Shown here: piece by piece, positions 49,631 through 59,039 of the stretch
Numbering within the stretch: position 1 is the stretch's first letter
Layout: each line of letters starts with the position of its first letter
Assembly (NCBI GenBank): GCA_029266615.1
Contig: JAQSWN010000032.1
Location: 27,393-91,392, forward strand
DNA: 64,000 nt
Source: Polyangiaceae bacterium
Lineage (GTDB): Bacteria; Myxococcota_A; Polyangia; Polyangiales; Polyangiaceae
Reading direction: 5' to 3'
Translations under genes and position numbers: made by a program
Notes under the pieces: model-generated
The model's database searches: none
Told to the model about the DNA's origin: nothing
The model's input: the letters and a program-made list of their open reading frames with translations, nothing else

Positions 49631-51007
49631 TCACCAAAGCATCGTTGCGCCGGCGTTGACGAAGTTCACGGCTTGCCGCTCACCCAGGTACCACGCGAAA
49701 TTGGCTCGGAAGTAGTCGAGGCTCAAGTGCAGGTTCTTGGTGAAGTGGTACGTGACACCGCCCGACATGCCGAGCTGGTGCTTGGCCACGCTCCACGCCA
49801 GCGGATCCTGAGCCGCGGGATTCGCGTCGTCGTTAGCGGTGGGAGTGTTCGGGTCGTTGTCGTCGTTGCGCGTATCCGCTCGGTCGCTGTCCAGCAGCTT
49901 GACGCGGGTGATGCCGACCCCGCCCTTGAGGTCGACCTTGCTGCCCAACGCCAGCATGAGCTGCCCGTAATAGCCGTCCGTCGTGCGAAGCTCGTACTGT
50001 TGCTCGGTCGAAGCGACGGTTGCGTCGTTGCTCTCCAACGCGTAGCTGAGTCCTAGTCCCTTACCCCAATGCCCGGCAACGCCCAGGTGCACGGGGCCGA
50101 CCTCGAGGCGGCCACCGTAGCCAGTGCCATAGGCGGTCGCTGACCGCGTGCTGCCCCCGACGTAAACCTTTTGCCACCCGCCGTTGGCGAACAGATGGAG
50201 CTTGCCCACGTTCCCGAGCTCTAAGTCGTAAGTGAGCTCGGCCTCCGGGCGTAGGTACTTCGTTCGCTCCCAAGAGCCGGCCAACATGCTGGGGTCGAAC
50301 GCGCCGGCCGTGAGCTGGAGCCCAGCGAACTTCGGCGTCGCGTACACGACACCGGCGGCAAAGCCGTTCGCGAGCACGCCGAAGCCAATGTGGCCCGCCG
50401 CCGGACCGTTGATGTCCACCGACCCCGGGTAACCGAGGCCGAGGCCGTGGCCGTAGAGGAAGTTGATCGCGGTCGCGCCGCGCGAAAACAGCGTGAGCGA
50501 GCGGCCGACCAGAAGGCTCCCCCACGGCCCTTCCAGCTTGAGGTAGCCCTCGCGCACGTCGGCGGGGACGGGTCGGTATTTGCGGCGCGCTTCGCTCTCG
50601 ATGAACGACCAAATCGCGATGTAACCGGTGAGGGTCGTACCGTCGTTCGTGAGCTTCCTTCGCACCCCGAAGCCGAGGATGTTGCCAAGGAAGCCGCTGC
50701 GCACGCGCATGCCGACGATCTTGCCCTGATCGAGCGGCTGCATCATGTCGTCTACGGACTGCTCCACGGACGCGTCACCCTGCGACAGCCCGCCGCCGCG
50801 CAACGCCACGAGCTGGCCGTTGGAGTCCTTGCTCGCCAGCGGAAATCCCTGGCCGTTCACGTAGCTGACGAAGCCGTTGATGCGACCGGAGCTGAAGAGC
50901 TCCCAGCCGTCGGCTTTGACGAGGGTGACCTCCGCACGCGCGGGGCGGCCGAGGAGCGTTATCGCGCCGAACGTCAGGCAGAGCAATCCCTGGCGAACCT
51001 TCTTCAT
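49631..51007 (-). CDS. Outer-membrane porin (Gram-negative porin-like)
   Basis: 458 residues from ATG 51007. The signal peptide ends GRPARAEVTL. The mature protein is a long run of amphipathic strands (ELFSSGRINGFVSYVNGQGF, GYLKLEGPWGSLLVGRSLTL, KFAGLQLTAGAFDPSMLA, GYYGQLMLALGSKVDLKGGV) ending in NAGATMLW, aromatic at the C-terminus. The WGSLLVGR stretch is typical of general porins. An acidic loop (DDNDPNTPTANDDANPAAQ) probably lies outside. It precedes no other transport gene. The Gly-rich lipoprotein gene lies 53 bp upstream on the same strand, so they may be co-expressed. Confidence 0.82.
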   Translation of the reverse strand: MKKVRQGLLCLTFGAITLLGRPARAEVTLVKADGWELFSSGRINGFVSYVNGQGFPLASKDSNGQLVALRGGGLSQGDASVEQSVDDMMQPLDQGKIVGMRVRSGFLGNILGFGVRRKLTNDGTTLTGYIAIWSFIESEARRKYRPVPADVREGYLKLEGPWGSLLVGRSLTLFSRGATAINFLYGHGLGLGYPGSVDINGPAAGHIGFGVLANGFAAGVVYATPKFAGLQLTAGAFDPSMLAGSWERTKYLRPEAELTYDLELGNVGKLHLFANGGWQKVYVGGSTRSATAYGTGYGGRLEVGPVHLGVAGHWGKGLGLSYALESNDATVASTEQQYELRTTDGYYGQLMLALGSKVDLKGGVGITRVKLLDSDRADTRNDDNDPNTPTANDDANPAAQDPLAWSVAKHQLGMSGGVTYHFTKNLHLSLDYFRANFAWYLGERQAVNFVNAGATMLW

Positions 51008-51060
51008 GGTCGTCAATCTCACGAGGCCTCGTTGAATAAGCGTTGCTCGAGTTCGGCTGG

Positions 51061-52098
51061 TTACTTCGCGACCACGCTCGTGACGTCGAAGAAGACCCAT
51101 TGACCGGTAGCGCCATTGGGCGCGCCGCCGACGAACGGCTGCGTGAACGAGCCCGGGGGTTTCGGATCCGTCGCGCTCAGGTCGAGCTGGCGCGGCGCCG
51201 CACAATTGCTGCTACCGGTGCCCGGACCGCAGTTCATGATTTGCCGGCAATTGGAGTCAAAAACGCGGAAGTTTACTTTGCCGCCGCCCGTGACCGGGAA
51301 CGTCGCCGTGTAATTCAGGGCCCAGCTCTCGTGGCCTTCGTTCGTGCCGTTACGAGAGTTCAGGTAGTAGTCGTTCGGCGCGCCTTCCACCTTCGGCGTG
51401 ACGTGCAGCTCGTACGTGTTGTACGTGCTGTTCGGCGCGGTTCCGCCCGTGTACCAAAAGTCGCCGCCGGTGGCGCTGGCGTTCATGTTGTTGCCGTCAC
51501 GCCGCATGCCGCCCTGATAGTTCTTGGACTCGACCACGCCATAGACGTGCACCGTGACGTCGTAGACCTTGCCCGCTTCGCCACCGATCGCGAAGTCGAC
51601 CGTGGTGTTCTTCGTCTGCTGGTTCTGGCAAGTCGGGCTATTTTGCGGCGCAGGAACGGCCGTGCTGTTCAGGCAGTCGAAGCCAGTGCCGCCGTCTCCG
51701 CACGGTGCGATGAACAAGAAGCCGTCCAACTTGCCAACGACATCGGCGATGGTCGGCCCGGTCGCACCGCCGGCACTGCCGCCACTACCGCCGGCTGCGC
51801 CGCCGCTACCGCCCATCGGGGCCCCGCCCGTGCCACCGCCGCCCGTGCCCGTGCCCGCGGTGGCAACACCGCCGGAACCGCCGGAGCCGCCGGTCATGGA
51901 TGAGCCGGCCGTCGGCGTTCCCGACCCGCCAGCGCCTCCGGAGCCTCCCATAGCCGAGCCGCCACTGGTGGTCGGCGTGCCCGCGACGGCGCCAGTGCCG
52001 CCTGTGCCGGCAGTGTTGCCGGGGGGCTGACTCAGGTCTTCGACACCGCAGCTGAAGACGAGCGGAAGCGCGAACAGAGCAAGGGCAGAGCGATTCAT
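51061..52098 (-). CDS. Secreted lipoprotein with Gly/Ser/Thr-rich linker and beta-sandwich C-domain
   Basis: 345 residues from ATG 52098. The lipobox LVFSC places the lipid Cys at residue 17. Residues about 30-115 are Gly/Ser/Thr/Ala repeats (GGSGGAGGSGTPTAGSS). The C-terminal domain (about 115-345) has four or more Cys and strands such as TTVDFAIGGEAGKVYDVTVH and YNTYELHVTPKVEGAPNDYY, ending GQWVFFDVTSVVAK. The layout is the standard myxobacterial surface-lipoprotein form. The function of the C-domain is unknown. The long purine/pyrimidine-biased linker is a natural place for slippage. Confidence 0.82.
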   Translation of the reverse strand: MNRSALALFALPLVFSCGVEDLSQPPGNTAGTGGTGAVAGTPTTSGGSAMGGSGGAGGSGTPTAGSSMTGGSGGSGGVATAGTGTGGGGTGGAPMGGSGGAAGGSGGSAGGATGPTIADVVGKLDGFLFIAPCGDGGTGFDCLNSTAVPAPQNSPTCQNQQTKNTTVDFAIGGEAGKVYDVTVHVYGVVESKNYQGGMRRDGNNMNASATGGDFWYTGGTAPNSTYNTYELHVTPKVEGAPNDYYLNSRNGTNEGHESWALNYTATFPVTGGGKVNFRVFDSNCRQIMNCGPGTGSSNCAAPRQLDLSATDPKPPGSFTQPFVGGAPNGATGQWVFFDVTSVVAK

Positions 52099-52839
52099 CG
52101 AGTTTCTCCGTGGGGTGCGGGCGGTCACTGAAGACTAGGGTTGGATGCGGACGCGCCTTGCTGCGCTACGTCCCGCCTGAACGGGTGCGCGGGGCGGCTA
52201 CTTCGGCGTTAATGCGGAGACGCACCAGCTTCCTGACGAGAAAACCGTCGGTCTCTTCAACTTCGCTCGGAACGGCCCGTCCGAGGCGCGATGGTCACGT
52301 CGCTCGCCCGCAAGTTGTCAGCATGTCTACTGACTGCTTTGAACGAGGCGCTAATGTGCCGGATCGTCTCTTCTTCATGAATTTCTTGGGTCGAGCAGTC
52401 CTAGACCAACCCATGGAGCCGCCACGGCACCACTCCCGGGCAGACCTGTCATTACTACTTGGGGCCAGCGCCGCGCCCGCCGCAGGACAGCCTGCATGAG
52501 CCCCTGCTCGGGCTCCGCAGCTCGCCGCCCGGCAGCTCGCGGCCTGGGGTGTCCGCTCCGCCGTCGGTCGCGGCTCCGTCGAGCGAGGAGACGAGACCGA
52601 CCGGGCTTCGGACAAGGGCCACGACTCCCGGCGCACCGCCTGATTCGGACTCGAATTGGCTACGCCGCCGCGCTGAATGACGGCCGCCAACCACCTCTCT
52701 ATCCGAACCTGGACTACGGGTACGCGGATCCGCTGGACGTCGAAGACTCCTCAAAGATCAGCTTCGCCCTCACCATCACCGGGTACTGAGCCGTAAATGC
52801 GCAAGCAACGGGCGCGCGCGTCTGGCATATAGCGGAGCC
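52099..52839. other. Gene-poor region with a possible outer-membrane-protein relic
   Basis: 741 bp without a convincing gene. The last 50 codons of a plus frame ending 52789 (YPNLDYGYADPLDVEDSSKI, then SFALTITGY) look protein-like, unlike the Arg-rich sequence before them. They may be the tail of a decayed beta-barrel gene. I see no start or family match. Confidence 0.35.
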
Positions 52840-53382
52840 ATGCGCTGGTCGCCCCCGCTCGCTCTCGCGCTCTTGTCCGCCTGTGGCGCCGCCGAGGTGC
52901 AATCGCAAAAGCTCAAGGACGGGAGCTGGTCGTTCCAATGCGAGCTCAGCATGGACGAGTGCATCCGGCGCGCGCAGGAGAAGTGCCCAAACCAGCGTTA
53001 CCGAATCTTGGAGGGCACGAGCGAGACGCGCCTGCGAGACGCCCCCCCCTTCGAGCGCGCATACCACACCAGCCGGTTGCGCCTGACTTGCACGAACGAC
53101 GGCGCGGAGCCCCTCATTACGCTCGGGGGCGAGGCGAAGGTTCCCGCGGCATCGGCTTCGCCCACCGCTCCGGCTCCGGTTCCGCGGTCCTCCTCCGTCT
53201 GTTCATCAGGTCAAACTCGCGAGTGCGTGGGGCCCGGCGCCTGCAAAGGCGGGCAAGCGTGCCTGTCGGACGGTAGCGGCTTCGCTGCGTGCGACTGCGG
53301 GCCATCCGTGTTGCCGCCGGAGGGCAACGCAGCTTCGCCCCCGAGCGCGAGCAGCGTTCCGGTAGCCCCGGCTCCGCCCTGA
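52840..53382 (+). CDS. Cys-rich lipoprotein, myxobacterial type
   Basis: 180 residues. The signal/lipobox is LALALLSACGAAE (lipid Cys about residue 15). A first domain (about 20-95) holds three Cys (FQCELSMDECIRRAQEKCPN, RLRLTCTNDG). After a Pro/Ala/Ser linker, a Cys motif CSSGQTRECVGPGACKGGQA, then CLSDGSGFAACDCG, matches the short tandem Cys units common in myxobacterial surface proteins. It is probably secreted and disulfide-stabilised. Function is unknown. The ATG at 52840 gives a good signal sequence. Confidence 0.78.
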   Translation: MRWSPPLALALLSACGAAEVQSQKLKDGSWSFQCELSMDECIRRAQEKCPNQRYRILEGTSETRLRDAPPFERAYHTSRLRLTCTNDGAEPLITLGGEAKVPAASASPTAPAPVPRSSSVCSSGQTRECVGPGACKGGQACLSDGSGFAACDCGPSVLPPEGNAASPPSASSVPVAPAPP

Positions 53383-54048
53383 CTCAGCGCTGACTCGACG
53401 AAAGAGCCGAAACAGGGCTCGCCGATTTCGGATCGCTCGTTAGCAGTTGCACCGCTCGGACGCGCCGAATGCCAGTCGGTGTACGTCCCCTCCGCAATTT
53501 TGCGGCCATGCACTTGTAACCAATGCGCATGTGCGCCCTGGTCGGCGATGTAGGCAGGTTTGCTCTACACAAAAAAACCGAGCGCTGGTACGGTGCCGCA
53601 GTTGCGTGCTGGTTCTCAGCAGCTGGCTGGACCGCTTAGTAAAGCACCTTGCCCTTCAGGAGGGCGGCGGTCCGAACCGTGAAAGTTGGTTGGCAGGTCT
53701 CTTCTCCCGCCATCAATCCATGGCCGCCCCTCGCCCTCCCGAAACTCCGGGGGGCGAAAACGAATGACCGACTTTGGGCGGCTCCCGAGACTCTGGGTGT
53801 GGACCGGAACGAAGGAACTTCGAAAGTGCCTGGCTGCCACCGCGAACAAAAAGTCGATCAGCCTCAGGTTTGGGAAGCCACTTCCCTTTGCGGTCCACGT
53901 GCCAGCCTCCCCCCAAGTTTTCTGCGGAAGAGCGCGCCGTAGCGAGATCGACTGAAAGCCCACGCCTCTCGCCGTCCGAAACCCTCGGAGGCGGGCGGGC
54001 CGCACCGAAGCGCAGAAGAAGCGCAATGAAACCGAGGACTCTGGCGAG
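53383..54048. other. Intergenic region upstream of the sugar ABC operon
   Basis: 666 bp with no gene I can support. Open frames on both strands here are rich in Arg, Pro and Ser and lack ribosome sites. The promoter of the ABC operon must be in the right-hand part. No clear inverted repeat stood out. Confidence 0.5.
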
Positions 54049-55062
54049 ATGAACAAAGCGAAGCGAAATCTAGGACTGGCTATCGCGGCACTGCCGCTCT
54101 TGCTCTCATCGGCGTGCAACAACAGCAAGGCGGGCGCAGGGGCTTCGGGCGGCGCTCCGGCGGCGGAGGGGAAGATCGTCAAGCTCGGGTTCGTCACCAA
54201 CAACCCGAGTCAGTTCTGGAAGATCGCCGAAGCGGGTCTGCGCAAGTACGAGAAGGAAGCGAAGATCCAGGTGGACATGAAGATGCCCCCCAACGGAACG
54301 CCCGAGGATCAGAACCAGATCCTCCAGAATCTGGCGAGCCAGGGTTACGACGCGATCGCGGTCAGCGTCGTTGCACCAAAGGACCAGCTGCGCGTCCTGA
54401 ACGAGGTCGCGGAGAAGACGAGCCTCATCACGTTCGACTCGGACGCGGACAAGTCCAAGCGTCTCCTCTACATCGGTACCAACAATTTCGAGGCCGGTAA
54501 GGCTCTCGGCGAGCGCATCGCCAAGCTGCTGCCCGACGGCGGCAAAATTGCGGTCTTCGTGGGCACCCTATCGGCGGACAACGCGGCCCAGCGTCTGGCC
54601 GGCGTGGAAGCGGCCATCAAAGACAAGAAGATCGAGATTGTCGACAAGCGCGAAGACAACACGGACCGCGCGAAGGCGCGCTCGAACGTGGAGGACATCG
54701 TCAACGCCCACAAGGACCTGAACCTCGTGGTTGGCTTGTGGAACTACAACGGCCCGGCCATCGCGGCCGCGCTCCAAGGGCTCGGCAAGCAGGGCAAAGT
54801 CAAAGCCGCCGTTTTCGACGAAGACGAAGCGACGCTAGACGCGATCAAGAACGGAACCATCGAAGCCACGGTGGTGCAGAAGCCGTTCCAGTTCGGCTAC
54901 CTCTCCGCCAAGTGGATGCACGAGCTGGCGACCAAGCCGGCGGAAGCGAAGAAGAACATTCCCGCCAACGGCGTCATCGACACGGGCGTCACCGTGATCG
55001 ACAAGAGCAACGTGGAGGCCTTCAAGGCCGAGCTGACCGAGATGCGTAAGTCGGTGCAGTGA
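54049..55062 (+). CDS. Sugar ABC transporter substrate-binding lipoprotein (RbsB-like)
   Basis: 337 residues. The lipobox LLLSSAC places the lipid Cys at residue 24. The periplasmic-binding-protein fold type I (Peripla_BP_4) has KLGFVTNNPSQFWKIAEAGL, YDAIAVSVVAPKDQLRVLNE, LITFDSDADKSKRLLYIGTN, GKIAVFVGTLSADNAAQRLA, LVVGLWNYNGPAIAAALQGL and VVQKPFQFGYLSAKWMHEL. It delivers a pentose, hexose or related sugar to the permease below. It leads the operon with ATPase and permease genes. The sugar cannot be read from sequence; RbsB/XylF/TorT relatives share the fold. Confidence 0.92.
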   Translation: MNKAKRNLGLAIAALPLLLSSACNNSKAGAGASGGAPAAEGKIVKLGFVTNNPSQFWKIAEAGLRKYEKEAKIQVDMKMPPNGTPEDQNQILQNLASQGYDAIAVSVVAPKDQLRVLNEVAEKTSLITFDSDADKSKRLLYIGTNNFEAGKALGERIAKLLPDGGKIAVFVGTLSADNAAQRLAGVEAAIKDKKIEIVDKREDNTDRAKARSNVEDIVNAHKDLNLVVGLWNYNGPAIAAALQGLGKQGKVKAAVFDEDEATLDAIKNGTIEATVVQKPFQFGYLSAKWMHELATKPAEAKKNIPANGVIDTGVTVIDKSNVEAFKAELTEMRKSVQ

Positions 55063-55076
55063 CCTCGAGCGCGGCT

Positions 55077-56624
55077 ATGAGCGACAACGAATCCTCCCTC
55101 CTCCTGAAGATGCGGGGCATCACCAAGCGCTTCCCCGGCGTGGTGGCCTTGCAGGGTGTGTCGTTGTCGCTTCGGCCGGGCGAGGTCCTGGCGCTCATGG
55201 GCGAAAACGGCGCCGGCAAGAGCACGCTCATGAAAATTCTGGGCGGCGTGCAGCCTCCCGACGAAGGCGACATCGAGATTGACGGCAAAGCCGTCACGTT
55301 CGGCGGGGTGAAGGACAGCAAGGCGGCTGGCATCGCGCTCATCCACCAGGAGCTGATGCTGGCCCCGAACTTGGACATCACTTCCAACATCTTCCTCGGG
55401 AACGAGGGCGCCAAAGGAGGCCTCTTCGGCCCCCTCAACCGCCCGAAGATGAACGCGCGCGCCGCGGAGCTCATCGGGCGCGTCGGGCTGAAGATGCCGG
55501 TAACGACGCCGGTTTCCCGCCTAACCGCGGGACAAATGCAAATGGTGGAGATTGCCAAAGCGCTCTCCACCAAGGCTCGCATCATCATCATGGACGAGCC
55601 GACCTCGTCCTTGGCCAGCGCCGAGTCGGAGCAGCTGTTTCAGATCATTCGCCAGCTCAAGGCGGACGGCATCGGCATCATTTACATCTCCCACCGCATG
55701 CAGGAGGTGATGGATCTGTCGGATCGCATCAGCGTGCTGCGGGACGGCCGTTACGTGGGGGACCTGCTGCGCGCGGAGGCGACGCACGACAAGGTCGTGG
55801 CGCTCATGGTCGGCCGCGAGCTCAGCAACGAATATTTCCCGGAGAAGCGCGAGCGCACGTCGACGGAGCCGATGCTTGAGGTGAACGCCCTGCGCGTCCC
55901 CGGCACGCCCGAAGGCGCCAGCTTCACGGCGCGCAAAGGCGAAATCCTCGGGTTCGCGGGGCTCATCGGCGCCGGCCGGACCGAGCTCATGGAAGCCATT
56001 TTCGGCGTCACCCCAGCCCTCTCGGGCGAGATGAAGCTGGAAGGCAAGCCGTACGATCCCAGGCAGCCGCGCGACGCGATTCAGGCGGGCGTTTACCTGG
56101 CGCCGGAGGACCGCAAGCGTCACGGCTTGGTGCTGCCCATGTCGGTGGCGCAAAACACATCGCTGCCGAACGTGAGCAGCTACGCGGCCATGGGCTGGCT
56201 AGACCGGAAGACCGAAAACGTGGTCGCGGAGAACGGCGTGAAGCGCCTGCGCACCAAGACTCCTTCCATCAAGCAAGCGGTCGTGAACCTCTCGGGTGGC
56301 AACCAGCAAAAGGTCGTGCTCGCGAAGTGGCTGGCAATGTCCCCCAAGATCTTGATTTTGGACGAACCGACGCGCGGCATCGACGTGGGCGCCAAGGCCG
56401 AAATCTATCGGCACATGGCGGACCTCGCGGATCAAGGCATCACCATCCTCATGGTGAGCTCGGACATGGAAGAAACCATCGGTATGAGCGACCGCGTGGT
56501 CGTCATGCACGAGCGGAGGCTCAAGGGAGTGCTCGAGCGGCACGAGCTCACGCAGCTCGCGATCGCCGGGCTGATGACCGGTAAGCCCCAGGGCGCCGGG
56601 GAAAGCAATGTGGCAGCGTCATGA
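55077..56624 (+). CDS. Sugar ABC transporter ATP-binding protein (RbsA-like, two NBDs)
   Basis: 515 residues from ATG 55077; a GTG at 55059 overlapping the upstream stop as GTGA would add 6. First NBD: GENGAGKSTLMKILGG (Walker A), LTAGQMQMVEIAKALS (signature) and IIIMDEPTSSLASAESEQLF (Walker B). Second NBD: LIGAGRTELMEAIFGVTPAL (degenerate Walker A without GKS/T), LSGGNQQKVVLAKWL, and ILILDEPTRGIDVGAKAEI. This asymmetric pattern is normal for RbsA/MglA. It powers sugar uptake with the downstream permease, which it overlaps by ATGA. Confidence 0.94.
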   Translation: MSDNESSLLLKMRGITKRFPGVVALQGVSLSLRPGEVLALMGENGAGKSTLMKILGGVQPPDEGDIEIDGKAVTFGGVKDSKAAGIALIHQELMLAPNLDITSNIFLGNEGAKGGLFGPLNRPKMNARAAELIGRVGLKMPVTTPVSRLTAGQMQMVEIAKALSTKARIIIMDEPTSSLASAESEQLFQIIRQLKADGIGIIYISHRMQEVMDLSDRISVLRDGRYVGDLLRAEATHDKVVALMVGRELSNEYFPEKRERTSTEPMLEVNALRVPGTPEGASFTARKGEILGFAGLIGAGRTELMEAIFGVTPALSGEMKLEGKPYDPRQPRDAIQAGVYLAPEDRKRHGLVLPMSVAQNTSLPNVSSYAAMGWLDRKTENVVAENGVKRLRTKTPSIKQAVVNLSGGNQQKVVLAKWLAMSPKILILDEPTRGIDVGAKAEIYRHMADLADQGITILMVSSDMEETIGMSDRVVVMHERRLKGVLERHELTQLAIAGLMTGKPQGAGESNVAAS

Positions 56625-57703
56625 GGCGTGAGCTGGGAATGTTGATCGCGCTGGTGCTCATGTGCATCGCGCTCTGGACCTCGAACTCGGACTTTCTCGG
56701 CGCGTCGAACGTAGTGAACACGACGCGCCAGATTTCCATGCTCGGCATCTTCGCGATTGGCATCGCCTTCGTGATCATCACCGGCGGCATCGATCTGTCG
56801 ATCGGCTCGGTGGTGGGACTCACGGGCGTGCTCATCGCGCGGCTTTCGTCGACCCAAACGGGCGGTCTCGGCTACCCGCTTTGGATTGGGATCACGGTGG
56901 CGCTCGCGGCGGCGGTGCTGGTGGGCGTGCTGCAAGGCCTGCTCATCACGCGGCTCAAGCTGCAGCCGTTCATCGTCACGCTGGGCGGCATGCTGCTGCT
57001 ACGAGGCGTCTCGCAAACCATCGTGGAAGGCGGCGTCATCAGCATGGGCGACTCCGCGCTGCTGAACCTGTCGAGCGGCGGCCTGCTGCACATCGGTCGG
57101 GACCCGCTCATCGGCTGGTCGACGGTGATTTTCGCGGCCGTCGCCGCGATCGGCGCCTACGTGCTGCACTACACGGTGCTCGGCCGCTACATCTACGCCA
57201 TCGGCGGCAACCGCGACGCGGCGCGCTACTCCGGCATCAACGTGAATCGGGTCGAGCTGCTCACGTACGTGATCTCCGCCGGTACGGCCGGCATCGCGGG
57301 CGTCTGCTACGCCGCCTACATCGGGCAGATGTCGCAGCAGGTCGGCGTCGCCTACGAGCTTTACGCAATCGCGGCGGCAGTGCTTGGCGGCTGCTCACTG
57401 CGCGGCGGCGAAGGCACCATCTTCGGCATCCTGATCGGCGCCTCGATCATGCGAGTCATCGACAACGGCATCAACATGTTTCAGGTCCAGTACACGGACC
57501 CGGACGGCATTCGTCGTATTTGGCGACTGAACCCGAACTGGAACTGGATCATCGTCGGCGCAGTGATTCTCTGCGCGGTCATCCTCGACCAAATCGTGCA
57601 CATGGTGCAGGCCGCACGCCGCTTGAAAGAGGCCGCCGCGCCCAAACCAGCCGGACCTCCAGGCAGCGCGCCGCCCGTCGCCGCGAAGAGCCCAGCCGCC
57701 TGA
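56621..57703 (+). CDS. Sugar ABC transporter permease (RbsC-like)
   Basis: 360 residues with about nine to ten helices. Family features are MLGIFAIGIAFVIITGGIDL, SIGSVVGLTGVLIARL, FIVTLGGMLLLRGVSQTI, YIYAIGGNRDAARYSGINVN and AAAVLGGCSLRGGEGTIFGI. A BPD_transp_2-type permease. The C-terminal tail is Pro/Ala-rich. The start overlaps the ATPase stop as ATGA. A 56 bp gap with a hairpin follows before the convergent SDR gene. Confidence 0.93.
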   Translation: MRRELGMLIALVLMCIALWTSNSDFLGASNVVNTTRQISMLGIFAIGIAFVIITGGIDLSIGSVVGLTGVLIARLSSTQTGGLGYPLWIGITVALAAAVLVGVLQGLLITRLKLQPFIVTLGGMLLLRGVSQTIVEGGVISMGDSALLNLSSGGLLHIGRDPLIGWSTVIFAAVAAIGAYVLHYTVLGRYIYAIGGNRDAARYSGINVNRVELLTYVISAGTAGIAGVCYAAYIGQMSQQVGVAYELYAIAAAVLGGCSLRGGEGTIFGILIGASIMRVIDNGINMFQVQYTDPDGIRRIWRLNPNWNWIIVGAVILCAVILDQIVHMVQAARRLKEAAAPKPAGPPGSAPPVAAKSPAA

Positions 57704-57723
57704 GCTTCACGAGTCGGGACCAG

Positions 57724-57743
57724 GGGCCGCTCGGAGGCGGCCC
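57724..57743. terminator. Hairpin between the ABC operon and the SDR gene
   Basis: GGGCCGC (57724-57730) and GCGGCCC (57737-57743) form a perfect 7-bp stem with a 6-base loop, 20 bp after the permease stop and before the convergent SDR stop. No T-run follows on either strand. Confidence 0.45.
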
Positions 57744-57759
57744 TCTCACAGGGCTTGAA

Positions 57760-58527
57760 TCACTGCGCGGTCCAGCCCCCGTCCACCAGAAGGCACGTAC
57801 CGCTGACGAGCTTGGCCGCGTCCGAGCCAAGGTAAATGACCGCCCCCGCGACGTCGGAGATGTCTCCGATTTGGTTGGCGGGGATGCGCCGGAGCACGTT
57901 CGCCCGGTATTCGGGATCGTCCAGCCGCTCCGCGGTGCCAGGCGTGTAGATGAACGTCGGACCGACGGCGTTCACGGTCACGCCGTGCTTCGACCATTCG
58001 AGCGCCATCACCCTCGTGAGCTGATTCACGCCGCCCTTGCTCGCGCAGTACACGGCGTGGTCCACGATACCGACGACCGCCGCCTGTGAGCTGAGGTTCA
58101 CGATGCGACCGTAGCCGCGCGCGACCATGCCGCGCGCCGCTGCTTGCGCGCAAAAGAAGAGCCCTTTCAGGTTGACGTCCATGAGCTCGTCCCAATCCTG
58201 CTCGGTCACGTCCAGCGCAGGGTGATTCGCGCCGACGCCCGCGTTGTTCACGAGGATATCCAGCCGGCCGAAGTGCCGCTCCACGCGCGCCACGCCCTCG
58301 CGGATTGAATCGATGTTTCGTAGGTCCATCGGCACGACCAAGCCGCTAGGCAAGTGGCTCGCGAGCTCCTCCAGCGCTTTCTCGTCTCGCGCGCTCACCG
58401 CCACGCGCGCCCCCGCCTCCCCCAGCGCGCGCGCCAAGCCGTAGCCGATTCCGCGGCTCGCCCCGGTCACCAGCGCGACCTTGCCGTCGAGTCGAAAACT
58501 GGGAGCATAGGTATTCGTCGAGCTCAT
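57760..58527 (-). CDS. Short-chain dehydrogenase/reductase (gluconate-5-dehydrogenase-like)
   Basis: 255 residues from ATG 58527. The cofactor site is VALVTGASRGIGYGLARALG, then NNAGVGANHPALDVTEQDWD, the catalytic VNLSSQAAVVGIVDHAVYCA with YxxxK (YCASK), and a C-terminal VSGTCLLVDGGWTAQ. The classical SDR layout fits sugar-alcohol or aldonate oxidoreductases such as IdnO/Gno. Proximity to the sugar ABC operon (convergent, 56 bp) suggests it acts on the imported sugar or its acid. This is inference. Confidence 0.9.
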   Translation of the reverse strand: MSSTNTYAPSFRLDGKVALVTGASRGIGYGLARALGEAGARVAVSARDEKALEELASHLPSGLVVPMDLRNIDSIREGVARVERHFGRLDILVNNAGVGANHPALDVTEQDWDELMDVNLKGLFFCAQAAARGMVARGYGRIVNLSSQAAVVGIVDHAVYCASKGGVNQLTRVMALEWSKHGVTVNAVGPTFIYTPGTAERLDDPEYRANVLRRIPANQIGDISDVAGAVIYLGSDAAKLVSGTCLLVDGGWTAQ

Positions 58528-58679
58528 GGTTCCTCGCGTCAGCTCCGCGACGGAGCCGACCTCCGTACCTTGCCTGGAAGGGTCGTGTTTCGGCACTCAT
58601 TTCGTGCTGGGAGTCCCCCCTCCGGTCCGCGGCCCAACGCTGTTCTCGAGCCACCGTCGCGTGTAACCTCCGCGCGCCC

Positions 58680-59039
58680 ATGACGCCGGTATCGCAGTAC
58701 GTCGTCCAGACGCTCGTCACGTTGCTCGCAGTCGTGGCGCTTTCCGTGCTGCTGCTCAGCGCGCTGCGTCGCGTCGGGCTCGGCAAGGTGGGCGGCCCCC
58801 TCGAGCTCGTGGCGCGGCTTCCGTTGGAAGGCCGGCGCGCCGTGTACCTGGTTCGGGCTGGGGAGACGGTCTACGTGCTGGCGGCGTCCGAAAGCGCACT
58901 GGCCAAGCTCGGCGAGCTGCCACGGAGTGAGCTCCCCCAAGCCGTGGCGACCGAGCCGCCAAGCTTTGCAGAAGTGCTCAAGCGCGCGGTCGGAGTCAAA
59001 CCCTCGGCGCCTCCGCAAGACCCCCCGGAGCCGGCGTGA
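58680..59039 (+). CDS. fliO: FliO-like export-apparatus accessory protein
   Basis: 119 residues. One N-terminal membrane helix (TLVTLLAVVALSVLLLSAL) is followed by a small beta domain (GPLELVARLPLEGRRAVYLV, RAGETVYVLAASESALAKLG), the FliO pattern. The C-terminus is Pro-rich. FliO helps stabilise the FliP ring during assembly of the type III export gate. The gene overlaps the FliP/SctR gene by GTGA at 59036, the expected order (O then P). No other flagellar or type III gene is in this window. Confidence 0.8.
   Translation: MTPVSQYVVQTLVTLLAVVALSVLLLSALRRVGLGKVGGPLELVARLPLEGRRAVYLVRAGETVYVLAASESALAKLGELPRSELPQAVATEPPSFAEVLKRAVGVKPSAPPQDPPEPA

Noticed and set aside
51669..52030. Simple-sequence tract as a CRISPR-like or tandem repeat locus
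   Set aside because: It is the coding Gly/Ser/Thr linker of the lipoprotein, with irregular units and no spacers.
53616..54203. A 195-codon minus frame in the space before the sugar ABC operon
   Set aside because: It runs into the start of the substrate-binding gene, is low-complexity and has no recognisable fold.
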